Below are positions 1-6,253 of a stretch of DNA of 7,184 nucleotides, piece after piece. The DNA is from a bacterium (GTDB taxonomy: Bacteria > JAJRZV01). Under the pieces are notes generated by a model. It searched no databases. It was not told the origin of the DNA and saw only the letters and a list, made by a program, of their open reading frames with translations. The position numbers and the translations under genes were made by a program. The DNA is taken from contig JAJRZV010000120.1 of assembly GCA_024275095.1 (NCBI GenBank), forward strand, positions 1 to 7,184, read 5' to 3'. Within the stretch, counting starts at the first letter, position 1. The number at the start of each line of letters is the position of its first letter.

Positions 1-1497
1 TTTATTATTGGACGATTGAACTTTATCTCTGCATTTCTCTTCGCCATACTGCTGGGGCTGGGGGTGGATTTCGGGATCCACATCTTCTCAAGGTACTTAG
101 AGGAAAGGCACAGGGGCATACAGGAAGGACTTGTCGAAGCGCTCTACAGAACTTTACCCTCGTGTCTCGCTGCTGCATTTACAACCGCAGCGGCCATGTA
201 TGTTCTGGTGCTTTTTCGGTTCAAAGGTTTTTCAGAATTCGGCATCATTGCGGGCACAGGAGTACTTATCAGTTATTTCTGGTACATATTCTTCTTGCCA
301 CCTCTTATTGCCGTTCTGGAAAAGTTAGGGTTCGTAAAAGACAAGCGGGCCAGCATTTCTTACACAATCGGCAAGTGGATCGCCGGCAAAGAAAGATTGA
401 TTACTGTTGCAGGAGCATTACTCCTTCTTACATCCGTCTCGTTCCTACCGCGTCTGCACCTGGAAACGGACTTTTCATCGCTCAGAGCAAACCTCCCTTC
501 CACGACCCTGATAAAGAAGAAAATAGGACGCGTTTTTTCACTCTCAGCCTCACCCGCCATTGTGTTGACATCTTCGTTAAAAGAAATGAGAGATGTAGAG
601 AAAGCAATTCATTTAAAAATGAAAAATGACCGCACACCCACCATCGACGGATTTCTCTCACTGGCCACGTTGCTGCCCGAGAACCAGGAAGAAAAACTCC
701 GTATTATTCGGAAAATGGATTCGCTTTTCAGCACTGAAATCATCAACGAACTCTCCGGCAAAAACCGGGACGATGCGCTCCGATTGAAGAAACTTCTTTC
801 GGTACGCAAGCCTGTAACCATAAACGACATCCCTCAAACCATTCTGCAACGGTTCACCGACCGTGACGGAAACGTGGGCACCGTTGGGTACATATATCCT
901 TCCGTGCCTCTTGTTCGTCACGACAAGGCATTACAATTCAAAGAAGACGTGCTCGACATACATGCACCTTCGGGTAAAACTTACCACGCAGCCAACGACA
1001 ACATCGTTCTGGCTGACCTTTACAGGCTGGTAATCCTTGAAGGTCGCTATACCTCCATAATAGTACTTCTGGCCATTTTCTTTATCACCGTCATCACCTT
1101 CAAGAGTCTAAAAACAGCGGTCCTGGTCAACCTTCCTCTATGGGCAGGACTTGCCGGGGCACTTGGAATTCACACGGCCCTCGGGGGAAAACTTAATCTC
1201 TTCAACCTTATCGTGATCCCCGTACTTCTGGGAATAGGTATTGATAATTCCATTCACCTGACCAAACGAATCCTAAACACCGGTGACCTTGCAAAGGCGC
1301 TATCGACCACAGGAGCCGCTTCGTTTTATACCACCGTAACCACGGCTGTGGGATTCGGCAGTCTTGCCACTGCTTACCACCAGGCCCTTAAATCCATCGG
1401 CGTTCTGGCTCTTGAAGGGCTCTTTGTGATGCTACTGTTTACACTTATTATCTTCCCACCCTTTACGTACCGCCTTTTAAAAAACAAGATGGATTGA
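1..1497 (+). CDS. RND superfamily exporter, MMPL type (5'-truncated by window edge)
   Basis: Inner-membrane, proton-driven RND-type exporter; relatives move lipids, glycolipids or hydrophobic molecules. The frame is open at base 1, so the first part of the gene lies outside; 498 residues are visible and full-length relatives are usually about 750-900. Both halves of the internally duplicated RND fold can be seen. The first has GLGVDFGIH at about residues 19-27 followed by SRYLEER, then a TTAA-rich helix and further helices to about residue 105. A helix at about 130-147 leads into a soluble, presumably periplasmic domain (about 150-340). The second half repeats the motif as GIGIDNSIH at about 411-419, with helices near 350-365, 372-388, 400-415, 440-458 and 463-485. 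The paired Asp residues (about 23 and 415) sit where RND proteins carry conserved membrane acids. The gene is followed after 4 nt by a glycosyltransferase, suggesting one operon. The family is firm; the substrate is unknown. Confidence 0.9.
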   Translation, partial: FIIGRLNFISAFLFAILLGLGVDFGIHIFSRYLEERHRGIQEGLVEALYRTLPSCLAAAFTTAAAMYVLVLFRFKGFSEFGIIAGTGVLISYFWYIFFLPPLIAVLEKLGFVKDKRASISYTIGKWIAGKERLITVAGALLLLTSVSFLPRLHLETDFSSLRANLPSTTLIKKKIGRVFSLSASPAIVLTSSLKEMRDVEKAIHLKMKNDRTPTIDGFLSLATLLPENQEEKLRIIRKMDSLFSTEIINELSGKNRDDALRLKKLLSVRKPVTINDIPQTILQRFTDRDGNVGTVGYIYPSVPLVRHDKALQFKEDVLDIHAPSGKTYHAANDNIVLADLYRLVILEGRYTSIIVLLAIFFITVITFKSLKTAVLVNLPLWAGLAGALGIHTALGGKLNLFNLIVIPVLLGIGIDNSIHLTKRILNTGDLAKALSTTGAASFYTTVTTAVGFGSLATAYHQALKSIGVLALEGLFVMLLFTLIIFPPFTYRLLKNKMD

Positions 1498-1503
1498 ATC
1501 CAT
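1489..1503. repeat. 15-bp perfect palindrome across the exporter stop and glycosyltransferase start
   Basis: ATGGATT-G-AATCCAT is a perfect inverted repeat with 7-bp arms and one central base. It contains the exporter's TGA stop (1495-1497) and the first two bases of the next gene's ATG (1502-1504). In RNA it could form a small 6-bp hairpin with a 3-nt loop covering the start codon. No clear Shine-Dalgarno sequence precedes ATG 1502, so translation by ribosomes arriving from the upstream gene is plausible. The function is inferred; a chance palindrome is possible. Confidence 0.45.
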
Positions 1504-2623
1504 GGCAATTCTCGCTATCGAAGCAAGGCGCCTCGGAAGTGAACAAACAGGCATAGGGCATTATCTCCGGTGGTGCCTCAGTGACCTGCTTGCGCATACA
1601 CCACCTGGAGATAGGGTGGTGCTTTACGCGTTCAGGAAAGTGAAGTTCTCTACTCCAAATCACGCAATTATGCGCACAGGCAGATTTACATTTTTACCAA
1701 ATACTGTATGGATTCATACAGAGATTCCTTTATGGTCGCGCCTTGACAGGATTGATTCACTCTGGTGCCCTGCCCAAATCGCGCCCTTTTTTATGCCCGA
1801 GCGTGTAAAGATCATTCTTACAGTCCACGACCTCATCCCCATAATCGCACCACATCTCTCGTCGCGTTTATACCGGTGGTATATGGGTCACCTGATCCCT
1901 TCCTCGGTGCGCAAAGCACAACACGTCTTCACCATAAGCCACGCTTCCAAAAGGGATCTTGTCGAACACATGGGGGTAAAAGAAGAAAACATCACGGTCG
2001 TGTATCCTCCAATACCCCCTCATTTCAAGCCGCATAACATGGAGGAAAGTCGGCATTATGTAAAACGAAAATTGGGAGTTTCTAAGCCTTTTTTCCTGTT
2101 TGTCGGCAGGTTCGAACCGCGCAAGAACCTGACAGGTATCATTGAGGCAATGAAGCTCATACGAGACCGCAGAGGCGAACTCCCGTTTTCACTCATAGCA
2201 GTAGGGAATAAGGGCTGGCGTACTGAAGAAATTTTAAAAGAAGCAAACGTTCTTGGAAATGACTTCATCCCCGCCTTCAACGTGAAAAGTGAACTGCTGC
2301 TCGCACTGTACTCCTCGTGTGTCGCGTTAGTACTTCCTTCATTTTACGAGGGTTTCGGATTGCCTCTCGCTGAAGCAATGGCCTGTGGCTCACCGGTAAT
2401 CACGTCCAACATTAGTGCCTGCCCGGAGGTGGCAGGAGAAGCAGGGATCATTATCAACCCCCGAGAGCCCGAAGAAATAGCAGGTGCAATGGAAACGCTG
2501 ATTGATAACAAACACCTGCGTGATTCCCTTGCATCCAAAGCTCTCCACCGCATTGCTGAAATCAGGCAGTCCGCCAAGGGCTTTGGGAGGCGACTCTGGG
2601 AGGTGGTACATGAAAAAGCCTGA
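1502..2623 (+). CDS. GT4-family (GT-B fold) glycosyltransferase
   Basis: Predicted cytoplasmic retaining glycosyltransferase that moves a sugar from a nucleotide-sugar donor onto a lipid-linked or other glycan acceptor. The 373 residues are a normal length for GT4. The N-terminal acceptor half starts with EARRLG and TGIGHY (about 7-21) and includes TVHDLIPI (107-114) and FTISHASKRDL (143-153), seen in many O-antigen mannosyltransferase-like members. The C-terminal donor half opens with FLFVGRFEPRKNL (198-210), carrying the conserved Arg and Lys of the GT4 phosphate-binding site. The E-x7-E signature is intact at E283 and E291 within YEGFGLPLAEAMACGSPV. The start is the ATG 4 nt after the exporter stop, chosen because MAILAIEARRLG matches the usual family beginning; the ribosome site is weak and coupling is likely. 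The gene overlaps the following methyltransferase by 14 nt. The family is firm; the mannosyl assignment is only suggestive. Confidence 0.92.
   Translation: MAILAIEARRLGSEQTGIGHYLRWCLSDLLAHTPPGDRVVLYAFRKVKFSTPNHAIMRTGRFTFLPNTVWIHTEIPLWSRLDRIDSLWCPAQIAPFFMPERVKIILTVHDLIPIIAPHLSSRLYRWYMGHLIPSSVRKAQHVFTISHASKRDLVEHMGVKEENITVVYPPIPPHFKPHNMEESRHYVKRKLGVSKPFFLFVGRFEPRKNLTGIIEAMKLIRDRRGELPFSLIAVGNKGWRTEEILKEANVLGNDFIPAFNVKSELLLALYSSCVALVLPSFYEGFGLPLAEAMACGSPVITSNISACPEVAGEAGIIINPREPEEIAGAMETLIDNKHLRDSLASKALHRIAEIRQSAKGFGRRLWEVVHEKA
2598..2606 (+). promoter_or_regulatory. Shine-Dalgarno sequence for the methyltransferase
   Basis: GGGAGGTGG lies inside the last codons of the glycosyltransferase, with GGGAGG ending 6 nt before ATG 2610. 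This decides the methyltransferase start: the same frame is open back to 2502, but that longer version would lie deep inside the upstream gene and is not needed. Confidence 0.75.
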
Positions 2624-3296
2624 GAACTCATCCGTCCAAAAAAACAAAAAAGCTCTCATTAAACACGAAAGCATCGAACACTACCTGACTGACAAGTACA
2701 TGAGTCCCCAGCGGTTTCAGGTGTATTGGGAACAGATCAAACTTATCCACTCGCTCAAACCTTCTCGTGTGCTTGAAATTGGTATAGGCAACAGCTTTGT
2801 GTTCGAATTTCTGAGGCAAGGCGGCATCCAGTGCACGGGAATAGATATTGACATCCGGACAAAGCCCCCTGTAGTAGGAGATGTTCTGCACCTGCCCTTT
2901 AAAAACGAATCATTTGATGTGGTGGCGTGTTTCGAGGTGCTCGAACACATTCCGTTTGAGCATTTTTCCGCTGCACTACGAGAATTAAGACGGGTATCAC
3001 AGAAAACCGTGCTCATTTCCATACCACACCATATCATCTGTCACATTCGATGGTTTCAGTTCACGCGGTGGTTTTCCCTTGGCGTGTGTCTGTCCGTTCC
3101 CAAACTCCGCAATGTAAAATACGACGAGAAGTCACCTCACTTCTGGGAAATCGGTAAATATTCTGTACCTTTAAAATTGGTCCTTAAATCAATGCACTCG
3201 TCAGGATTCAAAATCATTCGTCATTACATTCTCAAATTCTGGCCTTACCATCGTTTTTTCATCCTGGGAAAAACACCCGATATTCAGGAACATTAG
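2610..3296 (+). CDS. Class I SAM-dependent methyltransferase (Methyltransf_11-like)
   Basis: Predicted cytoplasmic methyltransferase of 228 residues. The Rossmann-fold SAM-binding motif I is VLEIGIGNSF at 54-63, the acidic ribose-binding end of strand 2 is GIDID at 77-81, an acidic GD follows at 90-91, and the motif SFDVVACFEVLEH is at 101-113. The C-terminal part carries SPHFWEIGK (175-183), a block often seen in methyltransferases of sugar and glycan clusters. The N-terminal 45 residues are charged and show no signal peptide. The start at ATG 2610 rests on the strong Shine-Dalgarno at 2598-2606 and gives a 14-nt overlap with the glycosyltransferase, so the two are very likely co-translated. 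The acceptor is unknown; O-methylation of a sugar in the glycan made here is a reasonable inference. The stop codon overlaps the stop of the opposing gene. Confidence 0.88.
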   Translation: MKKPENSSVQKNKKALIKHESIEHYLTDKYMSPQRFQVYWEQIKLIHSLKPSRVLEIGIGNSFVFEFLRQGGIQCTGIDIDIRTKPPVVGDVLHLPFKNESFDVVACFEVLEHIPFEHFSAALRELRRVSQKTVLISIPHHIICHIRWFQFTRWFSLGVCLSVPKLRNVKYDEKSPHFWEIGKYSVPLKLVLKSMHSSGFKIIRHYILKFWPYHRFFILGKTPDIQEH

Positions 3297-4381
3297 AAAC
3301 CTCCTCTTACCTCTCTAAACACATTCAAAAGATGGTCAACGTGTCTGTCCCAGGTAAACTTCTCACACGTGACCTCTCTACCGCGAAAAGCCATTGCAGC
3401 TGCTTTATCTCTGTCACTCAAAATTTCTTCAATAACCCGTGCAATACTTTCTGCATTTCCAGGAGGCACCATTCTCAGGTGTACCCCATCGCTGTAAAGT
3501 TCACGAATGTTCGGAGAATCCGTGGTTATCACCGCCTTTCCCATTCCCAGATACTCAAAAACCTTGAGCGGGTCAAAGAGGAGCCTGCCTGTCTTTTTCA
3601 TTTCAGGATGGCCTGAAGGGTCATACACGGCGAAGCAGATATCACAGGCTGCAATATACTCCGGGACCCTCTCGTAAGGCACACGGCCGGTGAACACAAA
3701 AGAATCCTCCAGGCCCCGGTGTCTTACTTCCTCTTCCAGTTTTTTCCTGACCTTTCCATCTCCAACCAGCAAAAACTTTACATCGTGACGTTTCAAGATT
3801 TCTGCCACATCGGGCAGTACCTCAAGCCCGTGCCATGGATAAAAACCTCCTGCGTATCCCACGATGTAATGCCCTTCCAGTTTGTATGCCTTCAGGATGT
3901 GATCACCTTTTACTTCGGGATGAAAACGTGCGGGATTGAATCCCCAGAACACACGTTCTGTTTTATATTGGTAACGTGACGGAATCAATTCCGGCCTTGT
4001 GGTCACAATTTTATCAGCCAGCTGCAGAGAGAGTGGGTGCATGTCCTGATCAAGGACCATCGTGACCAGAGGTTTTCTCAACACCGTTTTAAGCATGGCC
4101 CCGAGACCGTAAGCTGAGAACCTCTCATATATAACGTCCGGCCCAAAACGCTTTGCCGCTCTTATTACAAGCGGCAAATAAAAAGCGGGTAACACCCACT
4201 TGACCACAGGGGGAGAGCCGATACCAACAGGAACAACACCCTTACCAGCAGAACCCCTCCGGGCAATAAGCATCACGTCTTCGCACTTTTTCCTTAAATG
4301 CGAAAACACCTCCAGCACGTGAGTACTTCCCCCGTGAGTTCCCGGGACACGAATGTTCGGGGCGAGGAAAAGAACCTTCAC
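3293..4381 (-). CDS. GT4-family (GT-B fold) glycosyltransferase, second copy of the class
   Basis: Predicted cytoplasmic glycosyltransferase of 362 residues. The N-terminus MKVLFLAPN is followed by a glycine-rich acceptor loop, GTHGGSTHVLEVFSHL (14-29). The donor-binding half shows YIVGYAGGFYPWHGLEVL (172-189), FLLVGDG (203-209), VFTGRVPYERVPEYIAACD (229-247) and DPLKVFEYLGMGKAVI (270-285). In the E-x7-E region the second Glu is kept (E276), but the position eight residues before it is Leu 268. This fits the SPLKLFEY-type GT4 subgroup, and the enzyme is probably still active. The start is set at GTG 4381, with AGGAGG four bases upstream and a GTGA overlap with the flippase stop. An in-frame ATG at 4408 adds nine residues but has no ribosome site. 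It shares little with the glycosyltransferase at 1502 beyond family motifs, so the two probably add different linkages. Confidence 0.9.
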   Translation of the reverse strand: MKVLFLAPNIRVPGTHGGSTHVLEVFSHLRKKCEDVMLIARRGSAGKGVVPVGIGSPPVVKWVLPAFYLPLVIRAAKRFGPDVIYERFSAYGLGAMLKTVLRKPLVTMVLDQDMHPLSLQLADKIVTTRPELIPSRYQYKTERVFWGFNPARFHPEVKGDHILKAYKLEGHYIVGYAGGFYPWHGLEVLPDVAEILKRHDVKFLLVGDGKVRKKLEEEVRHRGLEDSFVFTGRVPYERVPEYIAACDICFAVYDPSGHPEMKKTGRLLFDPLKVFEYLGMGKAVITTDSPNIRELYSDGVHLRMVPPGNAESIARVIEEILSDRDKAAAMAFRGREVTCEKFTWDRHVDHLLNVFREVRGGF

Positions 4382-5841
4382 CAGTCCTCCTCGTGTCTCA
4401 AAGTCCATCTGTAAATGAGGAAAAAGTAAATTCCTATAAATGGTACAAGAAAAACGATCAATTCCACTACGTAGTTTAATTCAATCGGTAAAAGAGAGAT
4501 ACTCCATTCAATCACCAGCGCCAGTACAGCCGCCAGCACAAGTGTAACCCACTGAACTTTTATGAACGGCCACACTCGAAAGCGTTTTCGGAGATAATAT
4601 ACCAGGGGAATCTTGGAAAGTGCTGTCCCCGCGGAAGTAGAAAGCGCTGCCCCCATAATTCCCCAGGCAGGAATAAACAAAAAACCACATATACTTCTCA
4701 CCACAAGGTCAAACGTTGCTGCACCGAGGGAATAGGCTGGTTTTCCAACAATCGCTGTAACCTGAAACGCCTGGCCGAGCGAATTACTGATAAAATGAGC
4801 GATCGAAAGCACCACCAGGGCTCCGTAAGCCCCACCGTAGGCGCTGCCAAAAAGAAAGAGCACATTCTTTCCGTAGATTAAAAAAGTCAAAAGCACCGGA
4901 GTACTGAAGAGAAAAATGAGAAACGAAGAATGACGGTAACTCTTGCCAAGTTTTTCGAATTCTCCATTGTAGTGAAGTTCTGAAATTACAGGCGAAAGAA
5001 TGGGATTGAAAGCTGTTCGTATTTTGCCAAACATATAAGCGATCTCCACAGCGAGTGCATAAACACCCACTTCTTTTGCTTTGAGAAAATATCCAGCGAT
5101 AAGAAGATCTATTTTTCTCAGTCCACCCGCCAATACATTCATCCCTCCCAGGTAAAGAGAATAACGAACCACCCTCGTGTCAAAAGAAAGAGCTTCAAAC
5201 AATGCTCCCCACGATACGGGAAATTTCGTTGTGAAAAAGTAGGTGGCGAGAACAAGGCTCACGGCAGATGCCGCAGGATAAGCGATAAAAGGACCAATCT
5301 TATGCGTAAGCGGAATAAAATAAAAAATCACCAGAAAAAGAACCATGTTGATAGGTTCCAGAAAATCCAGAGTGAGCACATGGTATTCCATTCTTTTTAA
5401 CGCCCGGGTATGAGCAAGAAGAATTCTGGAAAGGCTGACCGTAGCCACAAGGGGGAGCATCAGCGGCAATGCTGGCCAGATGTTTCCCGAACGAAAGTAA
5501 TGCTTCTGTATCAGCGGCGCAAGAGCATACATGCCAATGACAAATCCGACCGAAGTGATGAACACAAATCCAACAACAGTCCTGATGGTCGTGTGCAATT
5601 TTTCCCTGTCGCGAATGCGTCCCGGTACATATTTAAAACACGCGTCTTCCATTCCAAAAAGTGCCAGCGATTGCAAGAACTCAACAATCGCCAGCGACAC
5701 AGAAAAAGCAGCAAACACTTCCACGCTGTAAAATTTCGTCATCAGGAAAATAAACGCTGGCCTGAGTATGCGGGATATATTCCCTGAAATGTTAATGAGA
5801 AAACCTTTTAGAAGCACCTGACGTTCGCCACTACCTGACAC
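4378..5841 (-). CDS. Wzx-like polysaccharide/oligosaccharide flippase (MOP superfamily)
   Basis: Integral inner-membrane protein, predicted to flip a lipid-linked oligosaccharide from the cytoplasmic to the periplasmic face. The 487 residues and roughly 12-14 hydrophobic helices match the usual polysaccharide-biosynthesis flippase length. The N-terminal block LKGFLINISGNISRILRP (11-28) leading into the first helix, and the central LRKIDLLIAGYFLKAKEVGVYALA (241-264), are typical: in this family the centre has an Asp after a Lys/Arg, followed by VGxYxxA. The start is set at GTG 5841 because AAAGAGG lies 6 nt upstream. A longer version from TTG 5871 would begin inside the likely -10 box. The gene overlaps the glycosyltransferase by 4 nt, which supports a joint role in making and exporting one glycan. 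No polymerase or ligase is visible in the window. The family is firm; the glycan is not known. Confidence 0.9.
   Translation of the reverse strand: MSGSGERQVLLKGFLINISGNISRILRPAFIFLMTKFYSVEVFAAFSVSLAIVEFLQSLALFGMEDACFKYVPGRIRDREKLHTTIRTVVGFVFITSVGFVIGMYALAPLIQKHYFRSGNIWPALPLMLPLVATVSLSRILLAHTRALKRMEYHVLTLDFLEPINMVLFLVIFYFIPLTHKIGPFIAYPAASAVSLVLATYFFTTKFPVSWGALFEALSFDTRVVRYSLYLGGMNVLAGGLRKIDLLIAGYFLKAKEVGVYALAVEIAYMFGKIRTAFNPILSPVISELHYNGEFEKLGKSYRHSSFLIFLFSTPVLLTFLIYGKNVLFLFGSAYGGAYGALVVLSIAHFISNSLGQAFQVTAIVGKPAYSLGAATFDLVVRSICGFLFIPAWGIMGAALSTSAGTALSKIPLVYYLRKRFRVWPFIKVQWVTLVLAAVLALVIEWSISLLPIELNYVVELIVFLVPFIGIYFFLIYRWTLRHEEDW
4386..4391 (-). promoter_or_regulatory. Shine-Dalgarno AGGAGG for the second glycosyltransferase
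   Basis: On the minus strand AGGAGG ends 4 nt before GTG 4381 and lies within the last codons of the flippase (the Glu-Glu pair near its C-terminus). It decides the GTG start over ATG 4408, and it indicates translational coupling through the GTGA overlap at 4378-4381. Confidence 0.75.
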
Positions 5842-5847
5842 CTGCAA

Positions 5848-5854
5848 CCTCTTT
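5848..5854 (-). promoter_or_regulatory. Shine-Dalgarno AAAGAGG for the flippase
   Basis: Minus-strand AAAGAGG followed by six bases (TTGCAG) and then GTG 5841. It is the best ribosome site near the flippase N-terminus and the reason for trimming ten residues from the longest open frame. Confidence 0.65.
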
Positions 5855-5870
5855 CTGCCGTGTTGACGCA

Positions 5871-5876
5871 ATTATA
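5871..5876 (-). promoter_or_regulatory. Possible -10 box (TATAAT) for the flippase-glycosyltransferase operon
   Basis: A perfect TATAAT on the minus strand, 29 nt before the chosen GTG 5841, would give a short leader containing the AAAGAGG ribosome site. The -35 position is poor (GTTCGT at 5894-5899 with a 17-bp spacer) and there is no extended -10 TG. The promoter is therefore supported only by the -10 box and its position. Confidence 0.5.
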
Positions 5877-5996
5877 AGAGAAAACGGCAGACAACGAACA
5901 CTTAATAGTCACTTGACAGGCTGGAAATTTATCCTGAATTTGAGATTAAATTTAAAATCCTGCTTCATTAAGTTTTTTGTTTTATTTTCCAAAAGA

Positions 5997-6077
5997 TGTC
6001 CGAGAGGACAAGGTGGGAGCACCCTTATAAAAAGGATCGATCAAGCGGGGGGATCGGTCCTGTGGCGGGTGCTCCCA
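5997..6077 (+). ncRNA. Candidate structured RNA element, family not recognised
   Basis: Two consecutive stem-loops lie within 81 nt. The first is TGTCC-GAGA-GGACA (5997-6010), a 5-bp stem closed by a GNRA-type tetraloop. The second has an outer 11-bp perfect stem (6014-6024 with 6067-6077, core GGGAGCACCC/GGGTGCTCCC). An asymmetric internal loop follows (6025-6032, UUAUAAAA, opposite 6062-6066, GUGGC). The inner 10-bp stem (6033-6042 with 6052-6061) has one U-G wobble and a G-rich loop (AAGCGGGGG). The block is about 59% GC inside a 24% GC flank. The GNRA loop and the wobble pair work only on the plus strand (the wobble becomes an A-C mismatch on the other), which favours a rightward RNA: either a leader of the LptF/G-like gene, whose start is 175 nt downstream, or a free small RNA. 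I could not match it to any riboswitch, SRP, 6S or ribozyme consensus I know. A DNA-level repeat remains possible. Confidence 0.5.
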
Positions 6078-6163
6078 AATAACACTTTCGTTCTATCGCA
6101 ACTTTTTATCAACACAAAACCGTTAATCTTCTTGCCAAAATGAATGAGGGTTGGTAAATGTTG

Positions 6164-6174
6164 GCCATAATGGC
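6164..6174. repeat. Short palindrome GCCAT-A-ATGGC
   Basis: Perfect 5-bp arms around one central A, about 80 bp upstream of the LptF/G-like start. The right arm also forms TGGCAA (6171-6176), which is inverted relative to TTGCCA at 6132-6137. It could be a regulator binding site in the permease's promoter region; this is a weak call because short palindromes are common in AT-rich DNA. Confidence 0.25.
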
Positions 6175-6183
6175 AATATTTTG

Positions 6184-6196
6184 TGAATGCAATTCA
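6184..6196. repeat. Short palindrome TGAAT-GCA-ATTCA
   Basis: Perfect 5-bp arms around GCA, ten bases after the GCCATAATGGC palindrome. The 9-mer GTGAATGCA within it (6183-6191) recurs at 6249-6257, over the start codon of the LptF/G-like gene. A paired operator is possible but unproven. Confidence 0.25.
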
Positions 6197-6230
6197 TTTT
6201 TATTCGCACAACTGTATTAAAAATCGCTGG

Positions 6231-6253
6231 AACCCTGGTGAAAACCCGGTGAA
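6231..6253 (+). repeat. Tandem near-repeat with duplicated GGTGAA just before the permease start
   Basis: AACCCTGGTGAA (6231-6242) is followed directly by AACCCGGTGAA (6243-6253), a one-base-shorter copy whose last base is the A of ATG 6253. Each copy holds a GGTGA that resembles a Shine-Dalgarno core, but the first is 11 nt from the ATG and the second touches it, so neither is ideally spaced. The arrangement could tune initiation or could be a small duplication without effect. Confidence 0.4.

Larger units (their letters stand above)
5842..6252. other. Divergent intergenic region (411 bp)
   Basis: Spacer between the leftward flippase and the rightward LptF/G-like permease. It is strongly AT-rich on the left (about 24% GC at 5921-5996), holds a GC-rich structured block at 5997-6077, then returns to AT-rich sequence with two short palindromes. 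I find no convincing protein-coding frame: the only frame of any length (5913-6143, 76 codons) runs straight through both hairpins, has no ribosome site and resembles no family I know. No tRNA or strong terminator is visible. It should carry promoters for both flanking transcripts. Confidence 0.75.

Noticed and set aside
162-629. 155-codon open frame inside the exporter gene
   Set aside because: Out-of-frame shadow of a clear RND gene; low-complexity, Cys/Arg/Ser-rich product with no family features.
2502-2609. N-terminal extension of the methyltransferase by 36 codons
   Set aside because: It lies wholly within the glycosyltransferase's C-terminal coding region, and a strong ribosome site supports ATG 2610.
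5410-5787. 125-codon plus-strand open frame opposite the flippase
   Set aside because: Antisense shadow of a well-supported membrane protein; product is basic and featureless.
5913-5940. Perfect TTGACA (5913-5918) as a plus-strand -35 box for the structured RNA
   Set aside because: The best -10 at proper spacing is TGAATT (5935-5940, 16-bp spacer, 3 of 6 matches); TATCCT at 5930 is too close. Not strong enough to call a promoter.
5971-5988. T-rich tract as a plus-strand terminator
   Set aside because: Only weak AT pairing precedes it, and no plus-strand gene lies upstream between the flippase and this site.
5991-6010. Minus-strand rho-independent terminator (TGTCC-TCTC-GGACA then TCTTTT)
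   Set aside because: The stem is only 5 bp, the T-run is short and interrupted, and no minus-strand gene ends here.
6015-6077. tRNA-like ends: GGGAGCA paired with TGCTCCC followed by A
   Set aside because: Only 63 nt long, with no T-arm GGTTCRANTCC block, no D-arm and no anticodon stem of proper size; the inner pairing is one long hairpin instead.
5913-6143. Open frame of 76 codons in the intergenic region
   Set aside because: It starts on TTG inside a TTGACA, has no ribosome site, crosses both hairpins and gives a product with no recognisable family features.
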